This document shows, one piece after another, positions 45,769-49,405 of a stretch of 49,405 nucleotides of DNA. The translations under genes were made by a program, and so were the position numbers. This stretch comes from Sphingomonadales bacterium Ga0077559 (GTDB taxonomy: Bacteria; Pseudomonadota; Alphaproteobacteria; Sphingomonadales; Sphingomonadaceae). The stretch covers positions 1 to 49,405 of the forward strand of contig LNFK01000002.1 in assembly GCA_001464315.1 (NCBI GenBank), given 5' to 3'. Numbering within the stretch: position 1 is the stretch's first letter; each line of letters begins with the position of its first letter. The notes under the pieces were generated by a model. That model was given only the letters and a program-made list of their open reading frames with translations. It was not told the DNA's origin and made no database searches.

Positions 45769-46461
45769 TCATTCGAAACCGAGTACATCGGGTAATTGGT
45801 CGAAGCTGCTGATAAATGCTGCTGGGGCATGATCTGCGGTCGGTGGCTGTTTGGTATGCAAACCACCCGGACGCGCTATCTGAACCGTAGTCCAGCCTAG
45901 CTGATTAGGAGCAAGAAAATCCTTGGTTGCATTGTCGGCAACATAGACGAAGTTTGACGTCGGGCAGTGGAAGCATTCCGCGAGCAAGAGAAAGGCCCGG
46001 TGGTGTGGCTTCCAAAACTCCCGACCCCAAATGTCAGTAACGACGATCGGGGAAAAGCCCAACTCGTTAAGGCGGAGTGCGGCAACCTTTTTTTGTTGCG
46101 CCTCCCGAAAGCCATCGGTGACAAGGGCAAGTCCCCCTAATGAATACTCTTCAACGAGAAATCGGCTAATGTCGTCTTGCAACGCAATGGTTGGCCTGTG
46201 CCCGCGATAGACACCAACCATCCGTTCAACCAGGCCACGATCTTCACCCACACCTATTTCCTGTAGCGCGGTATTGAAAATGCGCTCCCTGTGTCCCGCC
46301 TCGAACAATGCCAAAGCGACATTGCCGAATTCCGGAATTGACAATTGCTTTTCAGCCCAGTCACCAACTGCCCGAAATCCACTCACGACATAATCGCGCT
46401 CTAAGTAAAGCGTATCATCCAGATCGCATACGATTACGAAAGATTGGCCGGCATCACTCAT
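45769..46461 (-). CDS. HAD-superfamily hydrolase
   Basis: A 230-residue protein with all HAD motifs: I VCDLDDTLY (nucleophile Asp and acid/base Asp), II LVTDG, III Lys in EFWKPHHRAF, IV FVYVADNATKDF. A helical cap lies between motifs I and II. It probably removes a phosphate from a sugar phosphate or similar intermediate. It sits 3 bp after the ATP-grasp gene, which suggests consecutive steps in one pathway. The substrate is unknown. Confidence 0.85.
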   Translation of the reverse strand: MSDAGQSFVIVCDLDDTLYLERDYVVSGFRAVGDWAEKQLSIPEFGNVALALFEAGHRERIFNTALQEIGVGEDRGLVERMVGVYRGHRPTIALQDDISRFLVEEYSLGGLALVTDGFREAQQKKVAALRLNELGFSPIVVTDIWGREFWKPHHRAFLLLAECFHCPTSNFVYVADNATKDFLAPNQLGWTTVQIARPGGLHTKQPPTADHAPAAFISSFDQLPDVLGFE

Positions 46462-46464
46462 GGT

Positions 46465-47436
46465 CTAAATCTGGTCGAAAATTGCTGCATCGTAGCGAAG
46501 CATGCGCACACCATCGCGCCAATCGTCACTTGCTGTTAGCTTACGACCGGCAGCTTCCTCCAGCAACCAGCGAGCGAACTCGGCGCCGGCAGCGTGCGCG
46601 AGCGGATAGCCGCCACCGAACCGCGCGTTGATCTCGAAAACAACGGGACCGTTTTCCGTTACAATTGCCTGGAAGCAGATAACGCCCCTTACACCTTCAA
46701 ACGCTTCACCCAATTTCCAGCCAATATCGCACAGAGCCTTATGCCGCTCAGTCACGCCTTTTTCCACTTCGCCAGCTCTAGTCCTTACTCGTCGATGCGG
46801 GACTACAGTGGTGGCCTTGCCAGACCGGTCAAAAAACATGTTGATCGTGTATTCGGGCCCCGAGAGTAATTCTTGAACAATCAGTGGTTCTGGCTCGATC
46901 GTAGGGAGTTCCGCCGCCGAGTTGACAACGGAGATCAGCCGTCCTGCGCTACCGTGGTTCGGTTTCACAATCATGGGCCATTGATGGCCTTGGAGATCGT
47001 CAAAAACCTCTGCGAGTGAGAATGTCGCCGGTGTGGCAATATCGAGAGCCGTAAGCGCATGGGCCGTTGCCAACTTGTTGCGCGCCATCTGCACGAATGC
47101 GGGTTCTCCCACACTGACCCAGATGCCGTCCGCGTGAAACCTTTGGAGATTTTTGCTTAGAGACAGCAACTCATCGTCAATAGTCGGCACGAGCAGATCA
47201 ACGCCGTTGCCAGTGCACAAGGACAAGAGCACTGGAATGTATTCCTCGCTATCGGCTCGCGGGACGGCGAAGTAATGATCGGCCAATTGGCACGCCGCGC
47301 TCCATTCGGGTTCTAGATCACAAGCCAATAAGTTGAGCGAAATGCCGAGCTCTTCTGCCGATGCGCGAAAACATTGCAGCAATTCCCCGCGTCGCCCGGC
47401 GGAACTTACCATAATAGTGACCGTACTGGCGCTCAT
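46465..47436 (-). CDS. ATP-grasp ligase (carbamoyl-phosphate-synthase-like)
   Basis: A 323-residue enzyme. The N-terminal pre-ATP-grasp fold (VSSAGRRGELLQCFRASAEE) is followed by the nucleotide-binding motif (WPMIVKPNHGSAGRLISVVN) and the metal/ATP-binding end motif (VFEINARFGGGYPLAHAAG). ATP-grasp enzymes make acyl phosphates and join a carboxylate to an amine or thiol. Its ATG overlaps the PIG-L stop by one base (TGATG), so it is coupled to a deacetylase. I infer amide formation on a freed sugar amine, by context only. Confidence 0.85.
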   Translation of the reverse strand: MSASTVTIMVSSAGRRGELLQCFRASAEELGISLNLLACDLEPEWSAACQLADHYFAVPRADSEEYIPVLLSLCTGNGVDLLVPTIDDELLSLSKNLQRFHADGIWVSVGEPAFVQMARNKLATAHALTALDIATPATFSLAEVFDDLQGHQWPMIVKPNHGSAGRLISVVNSAAELPTIEPEPLIVQELLSGPEYTINMFFDRSGKATTVVPHRRVRTRAGEVEKGVTERHKALCDIGWKLGEAFEGVRGVICFQAIVTENGPVVFEINARFGGGYPLAHAAGAEFARWLLEEAAGRKLTASDDWRDGVRMLRYDAAIFDQI

Positions 47437-48122
47437 CAGCCATTGATCTCCCTCACCAGCACAAATGCTTCAGCGGCCGATACATGGACAGTTGCCCCGC
47501 GGAACTCGGCAAGCGCCCTCAGCGCACGTGACGACCTTTCGTTGGGAAATTGTTTAACTTGCGAGGCCACCTTTTCAAAGGCAGCGATCTTTGTCTCCAG
47601 ATATCCGTCGATCGAGATGAATATGTTTGGCACGAAGGAAGGGGTCAGAAAGGGGGCGTCCCAATTGGTTTCCGAAACCGTCTCATAAGCAAGAATGCGG
47701 CAGGGGCGAAAACCGCCTGTTGGTCTCGACGCTACCATAGCAGCCGAAAAGACCAGTTGATGATCAATATGGATATCACCCACAAATGGCACAAAGATCG
47801 TGTCTGGCTTAACCTCGAGCACGACCTTGCTCACAGCGGCATTGAGTTCGGCCCGTGGCACCTGGTCTAGCGCAGCCGCAGGCAAATCGAGAAAATGCGA
47901 ATGGCGAACGCCCAAAAAAGTGTGCGATGCCTTTGCTTCCGCGACCAGCTGTTCGACTTGGTCGACCGCATATGCAGGCGCCATGCCTCGGGTCACGATC
48001 GCCACATCTACCGCTTTGCTGTTATCCACTAAGCGAGCGATCACGCCTCCGCAGCCAAGTATTTCATCATCGGGATGTGGCGCCAAAACCAATGCAGTTT
48101 CAATGCGATCGATAATGCTCAT
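47436..48122 (-). CDS. PIG-L/LmbE-family N-deacetylase
   Basis: A 228-residue protein started at MSIIDRIETALVLAP (48122) with GGGAGG directly upstream. The Zn2+ site is visible as HPDDE (APHPDDEILGCGG) and the distal HxxH (GDIHIDHQLV). The family removes N-acetyl groups from GlcNAc-type sugars. ATGA overlap with the formyltransferase gene and one-base overlap with the ATP-grasp gene tie it into a single operon for sugar amine modification. Confidence 0.9.
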   Translation of the reverse strand: MSIIDRIETALVLAPHPDDEILGCGGVIARLVDNSKAVDVAIVTRGMAPAYAVDQVEQLVAEAKASHTFLGVRHSHFLDLPAAALDQVPRAELNAAVSKVVLEVKPDTIFVPFVGDIHIDHQLVFSAAMVASRPTGGFRPCRILAYETVSETNWDAPFLTPSFVPNIFISIDGYLETKIAAFEKVASQVKQFPNERSSRALRALAEFRGATVHVSAAEAFVLVREING

Positions 48123-49033
48123 CCCGGCCTCCCAAGAACTGTATGCAGAAGCGGAACGGAGCCGCCAGGGCCGCATTCGTAATCGTCGACGTCGAGGATT
48201 GCGCCATCACCGCACATGACCGAAAAGCTTGCGTCTAGGCGTACGACAATCTGGCCCGGCAACGCGTGCAGTTGTTCTCCATGCCTGATGTTCGAAGCAT
48301 GGATCGTGATTTGGCTATCATTGAAATGGGTGAATGCCCCTGGATAAGGCCGTCCCACCGCTCTGATCAACCGATCGATTTCGCTTGCCGATCGGTGCCA
48401 ATCAATTTTGCCGTCACTCAGAATGCGTTTGGTTGCATAAGTTGCGCACTCTGCATCCTGCGCCTGCCGTGTTTCCTTGCCTCCACCAAGTGTCGGAAGC
48501 GAAGTTTGGAGAATGTCCTTCAATGCTAACATGTGCTTCTGATAGAGACTGGCGGCGTTTTCCCTAGGTGCGACATGGAAGAATTTCTGGGCGAGAATGT
48601 CACCGGAATCGATACCGTCATCGATCCAAAAGAGGGTAGATGCTGTAATCTTTTCGTTCAGAAGGATCGTCCAAGGCAAAGCCGCCCTGCCACGCAGGCG
48701 GGGCAGGGCGGCAGGATGATAACCGATGACCTTCCCCTTGGCAGCCGCCCGGAATTTTGGACCGCAAATTTGCGACCAGCCGATGACAAAGGTATAGTCC
48801 GGAGCGAGATCCTTTATTGCCTTGCATGCCTCTTCGCTGTTGCTGTTGGAGCAATAAATGACGCGTGCCCCAGCGGCTTCGGCATTGGCGGAGAGATCGA
48901 CAAAATCCGAATGCCGTGCTGCCTTGTCGGGCGGAAGCGTCATCACTCCGCAAACGGCCCAGCCCGGAATTTCGGAGACAGTCTGAACCGCAACTTTCGT
49001 GCCCTCAACCGCCCCTACGATCAAAGCCCGCAT
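48119..49033 (-). CDS. Formyltransferase-family protein (Fmt/ArnA-like)
   Basis: A 304-residue protein with the formyltransferase core: YHPAALPRLRGRAALPW (His and the LPxxRG motif) and the catalytic Asp in WIDDGIDSGDILAQ. The C-terminal part (GRPYPGAFTHFNDSQITIHA) matches the OB-like domain of methionyl-tRNA and sugar formyltransferases. Within a glycan locus it more likely N-formylates an amino sugar, as in ArnA, VioF or FdtF, than initiator tRNA. The 5' end overlaps the sugar transferase by 29 bp, and the 3' end overlaps PIG-L by 4 bp. Confidence 0.88.
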   Translation of the reverse strand: MRALIVGAVEGTKVAVQTVSEIPGWAVCGVMTLPPDKAARHSDFVDLSANAEAAGARVIYCSNSNSEEACKAIKDLAPDYTFVIGWSQICGPKFRAAAKGKVIGYHPAALPRLRGRAALPWTILLNEKITASTLFWIDDGIDSGDILAQKFFHVAPRENAASLYQKHMLALKDILQTSLPTLGGGKETRQAQDAECATYATKRILSDGKIDWHRSASEIDRLIRAVGRPYPGAFTHFNDSQITIHASNIRHGEQLHALPGQIVVRLDASFSVMCGDGAILDVDDYECGPGGSVPLLHTVLGRPG

Positions 49034-49405
49034 GCGTTCCCCCCGTCCCTAAGTTGTCCACCCGATCGGCTCTCACTATAACTGAAAAAGTCTGCAGCAG
49101 AATTCTCATATCGGTTTTCCAGGAACGATTCGTAACATACCAGTTGTCCAACGCCAGCTTTTCCTGTTGCCCCAGCAATGGCCCTCCGAGGATCTGAGCC
49201 CATCCCGTCAGGCCGGGTCGAATCGAGCAACGTATCAAACCGTCGAGGCCAAAATCGCGTATGGTTTGGAGCAACAAGGGCCGGGGGCCAAGCAGGCTCA
49301 TCTCGCCCCGCAGCACGTTCCAAAATTCCGGCAATTCGTCGATGCGAAAGCGGCGCATGAATTGGCCGCAATTCGTAAGGCGCTCGCTGTCCGGTAATAT
49401 TTTGT
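49005..49405 (-). CDS. Initiating sugar-phosphate transferase (WcaJ/PglC-type), 5' part beyond window
   Basis: The frame is open to the window edge, leaving about 132 C-terminal residues. The bacterial sugar transferase signature is clear: FMRRFRIDELPEFWNVLRGE, MSLLGPRPLLLQ and IRPGLTGWAQI. The enzyme loads the first sugar-1-phosphate onto undecaprenyl phosphate. Its stop lies 29 bp inside the formyltransferase gene. It is the first visible gene of the minus-strand glycan operon. The N-terminal membrane region cannot be judged. Confidence 0.92.
   Translation of the reverse strand, partial: KILPDSERLTNCGQFMRRFRIDELPEFWNVLRGEMSLLGPRPLLLQTIRDFGLDGLIRCSIRPGLTGWAQILGGPLLGQQEKLALDNWYVTNRSWKTDMRILLQTFSVIVRADRVDNLGTGGTHAGFDRRGG

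Overview
This window looks like the chromosome of an alphaproteobacterium, most likely a sphingomonad (Sphingomonadales). That is an inference from the moderate GC, the protein style and the pairing of type I secretion with exopolysaccharide genes; no rRNA or other phylogenetic marker is present. It opens with ordinary genes: the 3' end of a dihydrolipoamide dehydrogenase gene, an APC-family permease, a PAP2 phosphatase, a secreted amidohydrolase and a small exported protein. At about 4.32-4.59 kb lies an apparent integration scar: an isolated 24-nt tRNA 3' end, paired TACCCCC repeats and a short fragment resembling the C-terminus of a tyrosine recombinase. To its right come a lower-GC, sparsely coding stretch and then the accessory part of the window.

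From 7 to 36.6 kb the window is devoted to surface adhesion and type I secretion (T1SS). System A (minus strand) has a 2926-residue adhesin followed by TolC, a LapB-like ABC transporter, a SleB-like wall hydrolase and an HlyD adaptor; the last four are coupled by 4-bp overlaps. The adhesin carries a TAAG motif at residues 120-123, like the LapG cleavage site of Pseudomonas LapA, DGDGD-type repeats and a VWA domain with an intact MIDAS. Next come an M23 peptidase, an unknown acidic protein and a 728-residue RTX nonapeptide-repeat protein whose C-terminus suits a PrtD-type exporter. System B consists of a second TolC (minus strand) and a divergent plus-strand run: LuxR-like regulator, PrtD-like ABC transporter, HlyD adaptor, Omp85-family barrel without recognisable POTRA domains, and a LapG-family cysteine protease. 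Thus a likely LapA/LapG pair is present, but no LapD-like c-di-GMP receptor is visible.

A gene-poor stretch (36.6-37.7 kb) contains terminators, a possible small RNA and a probable frameshifted remnant. From 37.7 kb to the end is an exopolysaccharide locus: a beta-helix polysaccharide-lyase-like lipoprotein, a Wzc-type tyrosine autokinase, a Wzx-type flippase, a glycosyltransferase, and a tight operon of HAD hydrolase, ATP-grasp enzyme, PIG-L deacetylase, formyltransferase and an initiating sugar transferase cut by the window edge.

Two NarL/LuxR-type regulators with degenerate receiver domains sit at the two ends of the adhesion/polysaccharide region (7.0 and 44.5 kb). A shared sequence element lies 96-97 bp upstream of the start codons of the RTX gene and of the system B TolC gene, which suggests common control. 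My reading is a single programme for attachment and matrix building: two secretion machines, their two substrates, wall-opening enzymes, a protease that could release the adhesin, and the polysaccharide.
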